A stretch of 64,000 nt of DNA from Diploscapter coronatus (taxonomy: Eukaryota; Nematoda; Chromadorea; Rhabditida; Rhabditidae), in the NCBI GenBank assembly GCA_964036155.1, contig OZ038422.1:48569201-48633200 (forward strand). The letters run 5' to 3'. Both the position numbers and the translations under genes were made by a program. Below the pieces are notes generated by a model. The model did not search any database and was not told the origin of the DNA. It was given only the letters and a program-made list of their open reading frames with translations. Shown here in pieces: positions 11,475 through 23,724 of the stretch (within the stretch, counting starts at the first letter, position 1; each line of letters begins with the position of its first letter).

Positions 11475-14400
11475 ATGAGCTGCCTGACCTTGTGCCTGGT
11501 GGTTTTGGCCTATTTTTCCGGCTCAACTTTGGCTGGAGTTTCGAAAAATGACGATCTCGAATGCATGTTCTTGGGCTATCCCGATCTCGAATACGATGGT
11601 ACAATTTGGAAAAAATAGAAGGCCCTATGTACTTAATAGATGGTCCATTTAATCTAGTAGAAAATCTTTTAAAGTATTAGGAAATATATTTTATTTAATA
11701 AATGACCCATAAGCATGAATCCCTTAAAAATCTTGGAAAATTTTCTTGACGCAGTAGAAGATATGTATACTTGAAATGAGGTTAATCTAATAAAAGAACT
11801 ATGGAATAGTAGACCATCTGAAAAATTGGAAGGCCACCCCCTAAAATATAAGATACCGGTTATTTTCTCTTCTAGGATTCGACCGAACCGAAGTGCTGAC
11901 CGAGAAGAACTTCAACAAGACGGTTTTTGCCGATGACACCAAATCCGTTGTGTTTTTCAACGACGTGGAAGACGACGATCCGGAACTCGATCAATACGAG
12001 TGCTTCCTGCAGGTAAGATTAGAAACTGTCAAATTTTTTTTAGAAAACTACCTCTAAAATTTCTATAAGACCCTTCTAAATTTTATAAAATCATTAGGAT
12101 TAATAGGAGGCTTCCTCAAATTCATATATGACACTCTAAAATCTTGTAAGACCCCTCAAAAGTTTAGAAGGCCCTCTAAAATTTGTGGAATACCATCCTA
12201 AATTTGTATAAACTTTCTTAACATTTGAAAAAAAAATCTAATACTTTTACAAGATCTCTTAAAAAGCAGTTTAAGATCTAACTTTTAGCTGTCCGCTCAA
12301 ATCATGACCAAGAGAGGATACAACTTCTACACGGTCAATACCACGAAGGAGGTTAAGTTGAGGAAACAGGAAGGTTCGTTGAGAAATTTATGTAGGAAGT
12401 TTGGTTGAGAGCATTTGTCAGTTTCGGAAGATGTTTCCTGTAAAAATTTAATTGGGAGCCTATTTTTCTCTTTGATACTTCAAGTTTCAAGTTTGATTGC
12501 TCTCAAAAACCCGATCAATCTTGAGTTTTGTCTTCGGAGTTTGACGTGCGTGTTTGATTTAGCTTTACGCGCTGCAGGGTCGATATCTTCTATCCTTCGA
12601 TGATATCTCTTTTTATTCTCATTCTTTATCTCGTTTTTTTTCTCTAAAATCATCCCTTACCCCCTTTTTCAATTACTCGCGCCTCTATGTTACAGCGAGT
12701 GAACCCGGGCGGTAGCACAGCACATCAAAAAGCCCCAGCAAAAGTATACGCCAAGAGAGAGCACCGAACAACATAACGAAAATGAGAGACGGAAAGAACG
12801 AAAAATCCCCGAACGATAAAAAAGATCTTGCAAGGAAATCCATGTGAAACAAGAGGAAGAAAGACGGAAAAATATCGAATTTCGATACCGAGTTACGTCA
12901 AAACTCGAGCGAATCAGTTACCAAACAACTAAAAAGAAGGAGAACTTGTTATTTTTAGAAAAAAAAAAGTACAAGTGACAGCCGGAAATGATGGGACATC
13001 ACATGGAAATCAATAATTTTTTTTCATCAAATATGTTGCGCTAAACAATTCTCGAGTTTATTAAAGCATATGCTCCATCATATGGACTATGAAAATTATA
13101 TCTCAGATAGTTGTGCTATACAATTTCTGTGATTTTCAAGATGCCTATTCTTCAGCATTGAACCAATTTAGAAGTCGACAAAGGCGAGGACACGATCCAC
13201 GTCTACAAGGATGGATACAAGATCGAATACAATGGCGTCAGGGATCCAGAGACTTTCGTTTCCTGGTTAATGGATGTAATGTTTTAGAATTTTATTGATA
13301 AGTCAAAGAAAATCAGGAAAACGTTAACGATAAATCTATGCAAAGTTTTAATAAGTCACAAATAGACTCAAAATTAGTCTAAAATAAATCTAGATAAATC
13401 CAATAAAAATAATATTTAAGTCCAACACAAATCAAAGATGCTAAAATAGACCAATTCTAGATCCCCGACGACCCAGTGACGATCATCAACGATGAGCACG
13501 ATCTCGAGGAATTCGAAGACCTGGAAGACGACTGCGTCAGAATCATCGGATACTTTGAGCCCGGATCTGTCGGTCAGAGAAAGTCCCGGAAAAATCTTAG
13601 ACCGATCAATTTCAGCCCTGAAAGAGTTCGAAGAAGCCGCCGAAGATTTCATGGGCGAAATCGAGTTCTTCGCAGTTGTTACCTCCAAGGTAGACGATTT
13701 CATGAACCATAAAATTACACTGCAAAAATTATTAGATGAGCTGAAACTTCTCCTGAAAGGCTTATATGATTAGCATAATCATATGAATATAATTTAAAAA
13801 TATTTTTTCCAGTGGGCCAGAAAAGTCGGACTCAAGAGAGTTGGCGAGGTACAGATGCTCAGACCCTTCGAGGAGGATCCACTTTTTGCCCCAACTACCG
13901 CCGATACCGAGGAAGAATTCGAAGAGTGGGTTGAGAAGCACAGGGAGCCAGTTATGATGAAGCTTACCCTCGATAATTACTTCAATGTTTGGGTAAGATT
14001 TATGGTTGATAAAACTTCCTTTCTCCGTCTTTCTTTTAAAATCTTTGACTTTCCATTGATTCCAGAGGGATCCTGAGGACGAAGAGCGTATGATCCTTGC
14101 CTTCGTTGACGAAGAGACCAGGGAGGGCCGAGCGATGAAGAAACTTCTAGACAAATTGGCCGATGAAAATTCGGAACACGCTGGAACGCTGGAGATCGTT
14201 CTGATTGATCCTGGTTAGATCGGAAACAGCTCAAGGGAATATAATCGTCAGAAGCGCCTTGCCATCTATCCTCTATGCTTTTTTTTTTACAAATTCTCAT
14301 TTCTAATCTAAATACCATTTGCTAAAAAATTTTATCCGCGAGGTAGTGTCGTAACCATTACTTTGTTCTAGCAATTATCACTTATATTTTCGTCTGACGA

Positions 14401-14970
14401 AAGTATTCCCTCAGTCTGGTCAGGAAGAAAGTGATCGATTAAACGCTAATCTTCAGATGAGTTCCCACTGATGGTCGACGTCTGGGAGGAGATGTTCGGA
14501 ATCGACATCGAAGAGGGCCCTCAGATCGGTCTGGTCGATATTTCTGAGGTAGGAAAATAGATTATCATCAGAAAACGCTTTGATTTACAAGGTCCAAATA
14601 TGGTAAATTATATGAAGAATATTTTAGAGAATGTTTTTATTAGGAATTTTCATCTAATTCTAAAATCTCGCTGCTTTTATACCATGAGAGTTTCAGAGTA
14701 TTTTTTAAATCTAACTTTATTTAAGAGAGAAGGAATCTGGTTCGACATTTCTCAAGTAAACTTGGATGACCCGAAGAAGCATTCCGATTCCAACTTTGAA
14801 GTTCTTCAAACTTGGATCGACCAAATTATGAGTGGCGCTATTTCGTTAGATGGTAAGGATTTTGAATTACTATAAGGTGACGTCGTGAGGATTCAGATGA
14901 CGATGACGATGACGACGACACACCTCCACCCAAAGCTGCTCCAACAAGGAAGGGCAAGAAGGAACTTTAA
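11475..14970 (+). CDS. csq-1: Calsequestrin
   Basis: High-capacity calcium-binding protein of the sarcoplasmic/endoplasmic reticulum lumen of muscle. Eleven exons, 418 residues, all phases consistent: 11475-11598, 11876-12012, 12289-12373, 13172-13275, 13461-13572, 13616-13689, 13813-13992, 14066-14213, 14457-14548, 14726-14852, 14897-14970. Residues 1-20 form a signal peptide, followed by FLGYPDLEYDGFDRTEV. Three thioredoxin-like domains follow with many Glu/Asp; hallmarks include VVFFNDVEDDDPE, DEHDLEEFED, EDPLFAP and NLDDPKKHSDSNF. The tail is a run of Asp, then TPPPKAAPTRKGKKEL; there is no classic KDEL. The first join tried at the last exon appeared to break frame, but the acceptor GATTCAG at 14896 restores it. 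Close match to C. elegans CSQ-1. Confidence 0.97.
12030..12235. repeat. Degenerate tandem repeat in calsequestrin intron 2
   Basis: Most of the intron is built from imperfect units resembling CCTCTAAAATTTGTATAAGA, seen near 12050, 12068, 12130, 12155, 12172 and 12200, at roughly 18-30 base spacing. Units are diverged. This is a decayed simple satellite; no function inferred. Confidence 0.45.
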
Positions 14971-16090
14971 ATTTAAATCAAAAGTAGTCTTTAAAAGGTA
15001 ATCCATTTTAGTATTATTAGATTAGATAATTTTTCACGCTCAAGGTTGTTTTTTATATTAGAATCTTTGTAGTATGAACCTTATTTTATTATGCCCTTAA
15101 AAATGTTGCTCAAATTCTCTGAGTCTAGTGAACTCTAGTCGGTATTACGGTATTTTGAAGTTCTCAAAATTTTGACGCCGAATTTGAATTTCAAGATTGC
15201 TCTTTCATTTTGATTCTATAATTTTTCATTTTTTGCTCTAGTCACTTTGAAAAGTGTAAGTATTTTTGAAATCTTGCTTATTTTTTGAATCAAACGGACC
15301 TTAGAGTCACTTTACATTATTTTAAAGTTTGTAAGAATTATTAATCCTGGTCAGGAATAGTCAAAAGTATTCTTAAAAGGCAGTAGATAAAATATAGCGT
15401 TAGCTATTCCTGATTTAGATGATTTATGTCTTATTACGTAAGCCATGAATTTTGTTGTATTACTTATCTTAAGTTTTAAGTACATAATAAAACGCGTTCT
15501 TTCCCTCAGCATATTTATTCGTGATTCTTTGTCGGAAAAAACGATGTTAGGCTCAAAACAAAGATGAAGCATTTAGCGCTTCCCCTTTCAGGAAAGAGCC
15601 CCTAACCTGATTTGACTTGTTCTTTCTCTCCCCTATTTCAAATTCAGCCGAGAGCAATAACAAAGTCGAGTTCGCGTAGCCGACTGGTAAAGTGTCTGGT
15701 TTATATTTTGACAAAAATTTTAATGAGCACTTTTTATGGATGGTGAATTTCAATTCGTTGCTGTCGTAGAACAACTCCAGGACATCACCCATTCGTCTCA
15801 AGGTAGTGTATTTTTCGATTGGGAACTTTTCCTACCAAATCCGGAATCAAATAGGATTTTGGGATTCAAATAACCATTTTGTTTCGAATTTTGAATTCTC
15901 AAATCATATGCACTTTCTCAAGCGAAAATTCGGTCATAAAAGTTTCGTGGGAACATTCTGAATCAAGTGCATATAAATCCTCATGAAAAATCGAAGCTAC
16001 TTGCACTTTCCTAGCTATTTTTAAATCGATAGTTAGTTTACCATGGAATTTTTATCGGATGGTGAAGGTTTATTTGATTTTACAATTTAA
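14971..16090. other. Intergenic between calsequestrin and a small membrane gene
   Basis: Holds the calsequestrin 3' UTR at the left and the outron of the next plus-strand gene at the right. No exon chain found. A 30-base stretch near 15675 looks like a tRNA D-arm but has no acceptor or T-arm partner. Confidence 0.5.
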
Positions 16091-16106
16091 GTGCATATTT
16101 TCAGAG

Positions 16107-16445
16107 ATGTGGATAGTCGTGCTATGTTTTGTTCTTCCGGCGATAATTTTCTCGCTATTCGCCTTACTAGCTTGGCTTAGAGTTCTACAAGTCAACAGGA
16201 GGTAAGATTTAATTTTTTTTAATTTGAATAAATTCAATTTTAGGAAACGAAAAAGAACCACTAGAATGGTATCACAAAAGTCCCAGGGCAGGTTAGTGCT
16301 ATTTTAAATGGTCAAATTTGGGTAAAGTTACCATTTTAGTGGGTTACCATGCAACATACCAATTCGAGTTTTGGATGTTGATACTGGGGACACTTATTTA
16401 TATACAGCCGATGAGACTATCCTAGAAGCGCCTTCTTTGGATTAA
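16107..16445 (+). CDS. Small single-pass membrane protein, 82 residues
   Basis: Three exons (16107-16201, 16244-16291, 16340-16445) give 82 codons plus stop with consistent phases and good GT-AG sites. TTTCAG ends at 16104, two bases before the ATG, which is the tightest trans-splice-like start in the window. Residues 1-26 (WIVVLCFVLPAIIFSLFALL) are one hydrophobic segment: an anchor or an uncleaved signal. A strongly basic patch, RRKRKR, follows at about 31-36, then a polar tail with LDVDTGDTYLYTADETIL. By the positive-inside rule the basic patch, and so the tail, faces the cytosol. It is convergent with the transporter gene; their ends are 128 bases apart. Family not recognised. It could be a nematode-specific short protein. 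Confidence 0.65.
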
Positions 16446-16572
16446 ATTAATCAGCATTGAATTGTATTCATTAGAAGCCCCACATATTTATTATATGAAT
16501 ATTGAATGCACCTACTCTGGGCTTCGATATAAAGGAAAAATATTTAGCCTTATAAAATAAACGGGTATTAAT

Positions 16573-19500
16573 TTATAAATGTGTAGAGTCATTGCATGAA
16601 TTTGCTGATTCAACCGTCTCATCTTCTTTTTCGTTGGTCGTCGTTAAGCCTTCAGAATCTATCGAGATGTCATCCAACGTCCGGTCAACATCTTCTGATT
16701 CCTCAAACGTCGTTTCTTGAGTCAGAATTGAAGCCAGGGCAGTAAGAGTTTCTTTGGGGATTATGGTACTTGGATCGCTGAAAAATTTGAATTTCTTAAT
16801 ATTCATAATTTTATTTTTTATAGTTTATGATCCAAATAAATATTTATTGATATTCTAATATTTTTTATAAGTTAAATAAATAAGTACCTTCTTTCAGCCT
16901 CTTGCACAGCCAATTCAACTTTGTCAAATACGACGCTTTTATCAACGATTTCGTAAAAATCTGTTGCTTCGAAAAGTTTCTTTAAGTCACCTAAAATCAT
17001 TGTATTATATTTGAAAAATAAATTATAAATTACGCTTATGCACCACGAAGAAAGTTTTGATACCGGCAGAGCTTAGTTCACAGTAGATCTAAATGTTCTA
17101 GGATTAGAATTCAAATTTAAGTTAAATTTAAACATTTACGTTTTTCAAAGTTTCCAGCCCCAAATAGTCCACATAGGGGAATCCTGCACAATCTATGACC
17201 AATTTGCACCGCTCCTCGCCCTTTCTTTCTTTTTTCCAACGTCTCCGAGCAGCTTTTAGCTTCTAAATTAGATATATTTAAATGAAAATATCTAAGAGAA
17301 ATTCAAAAGTGGTGCTCAAATAAGTCCTATTTTTCTAAAACTACAAAAATACTGTTAATTTGAGCTCGATTTTAGTAGCTCTCCGAGAAACGACCTTTTC
17401 AAATATCTCTTCATTATTCTGTGCGTTCATCTGATCAATCGTTATGAAACTCTCGACTTTGGATCGCTCCCACTTCTTTATGCACTGCCAAACTGTCTGA
17501 AATTGAAACCGTATCTCGAAATAATAGCGTTGGCTAAAATTAATACCATTGTAAATCTATCTATGGAAGTAAATATTAACGGAGCATCGAATCTGAAGAT
17601 GCAAACGTTTCCCTGAACGGTGTCTAATTCTTTTCTTCTCGTCTCCTTGAAAGTGTTAGTTTCATTATCCCTTGACAGAAAATGCCATTTCGGTCTTAAT
17701 TAGCACAATTGAATAACTAACTAGGGCAATTAGGTATAGTAAATTACCTTTGGGTTCTAATTATCGTAGTTAACACTGCGAAGCCTATAGCCAGAAGCAA
17801 TCCTTCTCTCATATCGTAGCAAACTGTTAGGACTAATGAAACTATCCAAATGGCCTAATTTCAGACAATTAAATAACAAAATGAAATTTATAGTTACAAA
17901 ATCAATCTTGAATATAGGCCACAGCTGCTTTAGTTCAGCGAATTTTTCGAACATGACTTTTTGAGAGACGATTATCATAGAGGCTAGAATACACTGGGGT
18001 AGATATTCTAATGCCGGTCCGATATATAGGATAACCAGTAATAAGGCTAGGGACGAGAAAAGGCAGGTTAACTTAATTTATAATAGTTGTTTAAAATTTA
18101 ATTTAATTTAAATCATAATCATCATGATATCTAAGTGAAAAGCAAAAATATCAACAAGATCGTGCAATCAAATCTATGATGTTATCTTAGTTTTATATAA
18201 AATTATCTTATTTAAAGTTTAAAATAAGATGTAAGTTTCACCTGAGTAGACCCTCCGACTGCTGCTCCTACCACACTCCTAGCAAATCCGGAAGTAACCG
18301 GAAATACTGGGAAAAAGGAAGATAAGACCCCCACGAACCCTAAGGCGTATAGTTCCTGAATGTTAGATTATCTTCTGAGTTTTTAAACTAAAATACTTGT
18401 CCATGATTAACTTTATACTTGTATCGCTTCTCGACAACTTTAGCAACAGTTATATGTATTGCCACGGCGGTTATAGCGATAGCGACTGCATTCAACCCAA
18501 TGTAAGGAATCAAATCGAACCGAGGTAAGGAGGGAGGTGGAAACCTGAAATTTTATATCTGACAAATTTAGAAGCATGATTTATGACACATTCAATGTAT
18601 GATAAATCATTATCTTCATATAATTTGACGTCTTTTATATCATAAAATCCTCAAATATATATTTATCTTAAACATTATTATTATTATTATTAACATTAGA
18701 ATATTTATTCTAGTATAAATTCGTATGTTTTTTTCTATTTTAAGACGATCATCAATAATGTTCTTCTTTTATTAGAATAAATACGATATTTGAATCCTTA
18801 CTCCGTAGGTATATTGCCCACAACTCGGATATTATGTCTTCGGGATAACTCCGCGTAATTCGTAGCAGTAATTCCGACGATCGCTAACACCAGTTCAAAA
18901 GGCACCGGAAATAGAAAGGCCTTGTCCAACCACGGTGCCAAGCATTGTTTTCCATACAGTAGAAAAGCTATTGAGCTCGCAGATATGGTTAGGGTAGGGT
19001 AGTGAATATTATGCAAATTCTCTGCTAGATCCATTATTCTCTAAAGGTAAGGTATCGTGGGATTCAATACTAAGTCCAGTATGCAATGGTACAAAAAATG
19101 GGCGAGCCTATTCTTTCTCCCAATTTGAAGGAAGGAAGAGAAAGACCACCTCCAGAGAACTATGCGGTATTGCAGGGCTTTGCAACTAAAAAATCAATAT
19201 ATCGCTAAAACATACATAATATAAATATCCAGGACCCGATCTCCTAGGCAATTTTATACCCAAGACGTCTCCTATCTGTGCGAAGAATACATGGACTCCA
19301 CCCCCAACGACGAAACCGGACATAACTTGCTCAGAAAATAATGACGTCAAATATTGAAGTCGAAATACGCCCATTAGAACCTATAATTCTTAGGGAGATT
19401 TACAAATTTAGGTATAATTTGTACTTGAACAACACCCGCAAGGAAGATTATTGTGGTAGCGACATGGATTTCTTTCACAGGGCTTAGACCTTCAGTCCAC

Positions 19501-20710
19501 ATCTCCATAGTCACTTCTTCGAGAAAGGAGGTTTCGTTCCCGAGGATCCTGGAAGATAAAGTATTTTATGTATCCGAGGATTTAATTCTCAGAGAAAAGA
19601 ACTTAAAATTTCTCTATTATAAAAGGACAAGTTAAATTTTTTCCTATTAAAATCCTTGATGAAATAAAGATGAACTGATCCTAGAAGATTGAAGCAAACT
19701 TAAAAGGATGATTTGAGACCCTTTATTGATATATTCTGGATATCATGTGTCGGGGATTTTAAATAGCAACCTGGAAATCGTATGTCCTCGTGCCACACGT
19801 GTCATACGAAATAGTGTGGGAAAAGAAGGCCTATCATCTCATGCCCTACTCTAATCATACGCTATTTCGCATGGTGCGTGGGGTTCGAGGACACGCGGTC
19901 TCCAAATAGCCTTTTAAATATATCCCACTTACTGCATTAAAGTTTCATTGTTGAACAGCATCGATTCATTATTGCTTGTCAATTCCGCCAAACTATGATT
20001 TACATAGGCAGTTCCATTATACGAAGTTGCGGTACGTTGCATTACGTTCTCAATAGCGGCATGAGTCATCAAAGATAGAACTGCGAATCCGCCTGGAATA
20101 CGATACTCCATAGATGGCGTGAAAATAGTTTTATTATGACATCACATATATGATTATGATTGATAATATGCCATAATATTAAAGTTTAGCGTTAGTTAAT
20201 TTAAAATTTAGCAATAGAACAAATGTTAAGCATGTATGATTACCTAGCGCATTATGCTTAGAAGTCCCAAAGAATATGTAGAGAAAACATGGGAATATCG
20301 CGGTATAAAGTCCATATACAGGCGGAACTCCGGTGATACTTGCCAAAGCAATGCCTGAAATGGTAAAAACGGTAACGATGTTAGCGAAAATTGTATACCC
20401 TGTGGCACAGAGAATACAGCCATAGTCAAACCACCAGATAAGTCCCCAAAGAACGAGTGGGACCAACTGTACTTTGGTAGCCATGTCAAAATTGGAAAGA
20501 ACGAGAGAAAATTGGTAACTAGTCTGAAGAATGGTGCTTGCTGCCAAAATAATACCATGAAATTGTAATACCGTTGTCTGGTGCATTTAGATCGGCATTG
20601 TAAGATTTTGTTAGAGATTCTTTCACGGAGGGGTCCGGTAGAACGGGAGAAAATCTATATTCATTTATTAAAAAACTATTAATTGAAGAATCATCGACAC
20701 TCACCTTCAT
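16573..20710 (-). CDS. SLC26/SulP family anion transporter
   Basis: Plasma-membrane exchanger family for sulfate, chloride, bicarbonate, oxalate or iodide; substrate cannot be read here. Start at 20710; the first intron (GTATTA...GACTAG, 53 bases) keeps frame into FLSFFPILTWLPKYSW. The SulP signature follows: LSGGLTMAVFSVPQGIA, GVPPVYGLYTAIFPCF and FFGTSKHNALG. Further TM exons lie near 19929-20111, 19190-19560 (EQVMSGFVVGGGVHVFF), 18800-19030, 18410-18545, 18240-18360, 17890-18060 and 17755-17870. The C-terminal STAS domain is at about 16890-17560, with VIDCAGFPYVDYLGLETLKN at its core. An acidic Ser/Thr-rich tail ends at 16573. Homologous to the C. elegans sulp genes. One MITE and one palindromic repeat sit in introns. 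Not every internal splice was verified. Confidence 0.9.
19083..19195. mobile_element. MITE-like palindromic element, family A copy 2
   Basis: In an SLC26 intron. Left arm ATGGGCGAGCC followed by a pyrimidine stretch; right arm GAGAAAGACCACCTCC, then a GCGGTATTGCAG-type end. Same order of blocks as the copy at 27219-27328. Confidence 0.45.
19771..19908. repeat. Long imperfect inverted repeat in SLC26 intron
   Basis: Arms of about 45 bases (19771-19815 and 19862-19908) pair at roughly three quarters of positions; each contains GTGTCCTCG/ATGTCCTCG and CGAAATAG-type blocks. AAATAGC occurs just outside both ends, a possible target duplication. Likely a MITE remnant. Confidence 0.5.
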
Positions 20711-21366
20711 AGTAATAAAATTATGGGGAAGTTCGATAAATCAGGTAAAAATCATGGGAAATAGGCAACCTGGAAAAATAGTTGTTTATAACAATAGTAG
20801 ACAAAAAGACTCTTCTAAACCGTATAAAATTTATTCTGCAAAGATACTAAAATGAGACTAATCTGTCAAATAGCAAGAAAATCGATGGAAGCAGTGATTC
20901 GGTCCTTCTTGAATAAGTCGATATTTTCTTCCCTCTTTGAGCAGCTACCGACCGATTCGTTAAGTCTTCGAACAAACATACCGGACGTCGGCTAACCGGA
21001 AATCGATTTTACCTTTTTATATGAAGATTGGGGGTATATGACATCGTGCATCAAAGATTTTGGTGCGCAATGACCGACCGTCTCTAGGATTTCTGCTGAA
21101 CACGATGGGGGTAAAGATTGTGATTCGTCCTCATATCGCATATATTTATCGACCTGACATTTGAAAGGTGTTCATTTTCTGAACCCATTTTCTACGCAGA
21201 TTGACAATATATGGGGGTTCTAAGAATTTCAAGCAAATAAAAGTTCAATCTACTGTATAAATGCTTCTAAATTTTTATTTTCCCAAAGAAGCCAACACAA
21301 TATTATTTAAGAAAAAAGAATTTCAGTTGTACATCAAATTGAAGATCAGTTCGAGGTCTATTTAGT
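20711..21366. other. Intergenic between transporter and glycine-rich gene
   Basis: No coding exon seen. It should contain the transporter promoter and the 3' UTR of the glycine-rich gene. A candidate AATAAA lies on the minus strand near 21270. Confidence 0.5.
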
Positions 21367-22739
21367 TTAAAAAGTTGGTGGAGATGCCGAATCAGAAGAT
21401 TCTTCGGTCGGAGGAACGGCTCCGGGTGGGGGTCCGAGCGCGGAGCTGTCCGAACTGCTATCTGAGCCGGGAGGTGGAGGAGGCATTCCACCTGAAATTG
21501 TTATAAATTGTACTATTGATTAGTGTTTATGTTTTGTGACTATTTTGTAATTGAATTGATATTGGTTTGTTTTGAGGCCTTTATGAAGCAAAGGCCGAGC
21601 CGAAGGAGTGTGCGATCGAGGCTCGTTAATAATGTATTTTTGAAACGCGCATTTTTATCATAAATTTTGCAAACGAGATTTCTTACCGGACGATGAAGTT
21701 CCAGAAACGTCACCAGCCATACCAGCGGTGGGAGCAGGTTTGTCGAAACTAGAAATTTATATTAATACGGACTTTACAAAATATCATAGTTTTTTTTTTA
21801 TATTTTATATTTTCAATCTACCCTAAGAGCGTAATTTAAAAACTAGTGTGATGCAACTCAATGTTCAAACATTCGATGAAAGATATACTTGTTTGAATGC
21901 TCCATCAAGTATCATTTCAAAGAAATCGAAGAATTGAGATTTGAATGCTTACCCAATGGCGGATCCACCCATAGGCGAGAGTCCTCCGTTTGGAAGGCCA
22001 CCTCCAGGCAGAGCTCCTCCGTGTGAAAAGCCGCCTCCGGGCATAGCTCCTCCGGCTCCAAAGCCTCCTGCACCTGCACCGAAGCCACCCCCGTTACTTC
22101 CGCCGTAATTTGCACCACCTGCGCCGAACCCTGAAATTTAAGGATATATTTGAAAATGCTAGTTTTAGGGGTAGGACTGAAAATTTTCGGGTTCTATGGA
22201 AAATTTAGGATCTTTTGTTAGGGTCGGAAGGAAAAATAAATGATTTTTAGGAACTGAGGGTAAATTAGTAGAATTTAGGGAGAAATTTGAAAAAAATGAA
22301 ATTCTACCTTGACCACCTCCGTAATTATTATTTTGTCCGTATCCTGGTTTTATTCCTCCGCCATAATTCGAACCTCCAGCTCCGTAATTTGAACCGCCAG
22401 CTCCATATCCACTCCTTTGTCCATAGCCTTGATTATTTCCATAGCCCTGGTTATTTCCATAGCCTCCGAAAGGCTGCTGTCCATAGGATGCTTGACCCAT
22501 ACCGCCAACGGCATAACCGCGCTTGGATCTAAATTTTTAAGATAAGTAACTTTAGGCATATTAAATCTTGGATTAATATTAATTTTAATATAGGTATATT
22601 TCTATATTTTACACGTAAAATGGCAAGATAGCTAATATATTTTTAAGATAGATTTTTCAAAACTTTAAAGAACTTACCTCTCAGATAATACAACTGCAAT
22701 GCAGCACAGAGTTGCGGCAGAATATAGAAGGAACTTCAT
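21367..22739 (-). CDS. Secreted glycine-rich protein with YGNNQG/GGG repeats
   Basis: Start at 22739 gives a signal peptide (MKFLLYSAATLCCIAVVL), encoded in its own exon. The next exon (about 22305-22527) has tyrosine-glycine repeats such as GYGNNQGYGNNQGYG and NYGAGGSNYGAGG. A third (about 21955-22131) has GFGAGAGGFGAGG and a PGGG/NGG series. A short exon (about 21692-21748) and a last exon (21367-21490) supply a Ser/Pro/Gly tail (PPPPPGSDSSSDSS) ending in SASPPTF. Composition is that of nematode glycine-rich cuticle, eggshell or antimicrobial-like secreted proteins; without a conserved domain the role stays open. No cysteines occur after the signal region in the parts read, arguing against a disulfide-rich effector. 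Confidence 0.75.
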
Positions 22740-23724
22740 ATCTAATTTTACAAATAAACCGCTGAAATCGACAAATTTTAGTTGGAAAACTCGGTACGAA
22801 TTTTATATACTCGATAAAGCGACTGTGGAAAACGGTATGACCGAGAATTGAGTGAACTTGGGGGTGTTAATGAAAATGATGCACCCGTATCATTTATCAA
22901 ACACTACGTCCTACCCTCTAAAGGCAGACAAATCTTTTTCTCTCCAAGATTTTCACACTATTTCTCTTTCGGGACTAGAAATAGTATGAAGAAAACAGAG
23001 ATGACGACATTTTCCTGCCATTTCGGAACAGAAAGATATGTAAAAAAACACGCCCAGAAAAATGAAAAGAAAAGTTTTTCGTGAGAAAATGATAGTTCTC
23101 GAAAAAAGAGCTAAAATTTATCAATTTTATCAGTCCATCAGTCAACTACACCGAATGAAACCAGTATTTCTTACAAGTACGATAAATTTATCGATCCGAC
23201 TTTCGATTCAAGGGCGTATAGAAAGGTTCAAATTTAAGATACATATGTAGGTGTCAGGGCATGGAAATTGATGAAATTTCAAGGTTTTCGCTCGTGAGAC
23301 TAAATTGACCAAATATAAATGGGCGATTATGACAACTTTACTCAGCGTTACGCTAATTACGACCTAGTTACTCAGGAAACGAAATTGATTAATTCACACT
23401 TGATGTTAGAAGGTATGGCGCTACTTAGCAAAGCGAACCATGTGTCATAGTCTGTTTTGGTAAATTAGCAATAATCGATATCTGATGGAAATACAAATAT
23501 TTATGTCTTCAAAGTCTCGTCAAAATGACAAATCAAATTTGGAAATGAGATGTTTACCCGTCTTTGTATACCATGATTAAATTAGAAGATACTTGCTGAA
23601 TCAGTCAGGAAAAGTAGTAACATAGTGTTATAGTGATTTATGAAATAGCGCAAATCGAATTATTACTTCGATATTTATGTCAGTTAAAGCGTTACTACTT
23701 AACCGAATAGTCATATTTGTTGAT
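22740..23724. other. Intergenic, nothing recognised
   Basis: Open frames near 22848-23250 on the plus strand are short, lysine/serine-rich and lack splice partners. Promoter of the glycine-rich gene expected near 22750-22850, where a TATATA stretch (22802-22809) occurs. Confidence 0.5.

Noticed and set aside
13416..13773. Overlapping plus and minus ORFs over calsequestrin exons 5-6
   Set aside because: Alternate frames reading through a 43-base intron of calsequestrin.
13762..14318. Two long minus-strand ORFs across calsequestrin exons 7-8
   Set aside because: Antisense shadows of strongly biased acidic coding sequence; they run through introns and have no domain.
14853..14896. Apparent loss of the acidic tail of calsequestrin by phase mismatch
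   Set aside because: The acceptor GATTCAG at 14896 yields a 44-base intron and an in-frame Asp run.
15670..15705. tRNA-like D-arm sequence (TAGCCGACTGGTAAAG)
   Set aside because: No T-arm (GGTTCRANTCC) or matching acceptor stem within 100 bases.
20490..20600. Apparent frameshift at the N-terminus of the SLC26 gene
   Set aside because: Using the acceptor GACTAG instead of the earlier CTTCAG gives an in-phase 53-base intron.
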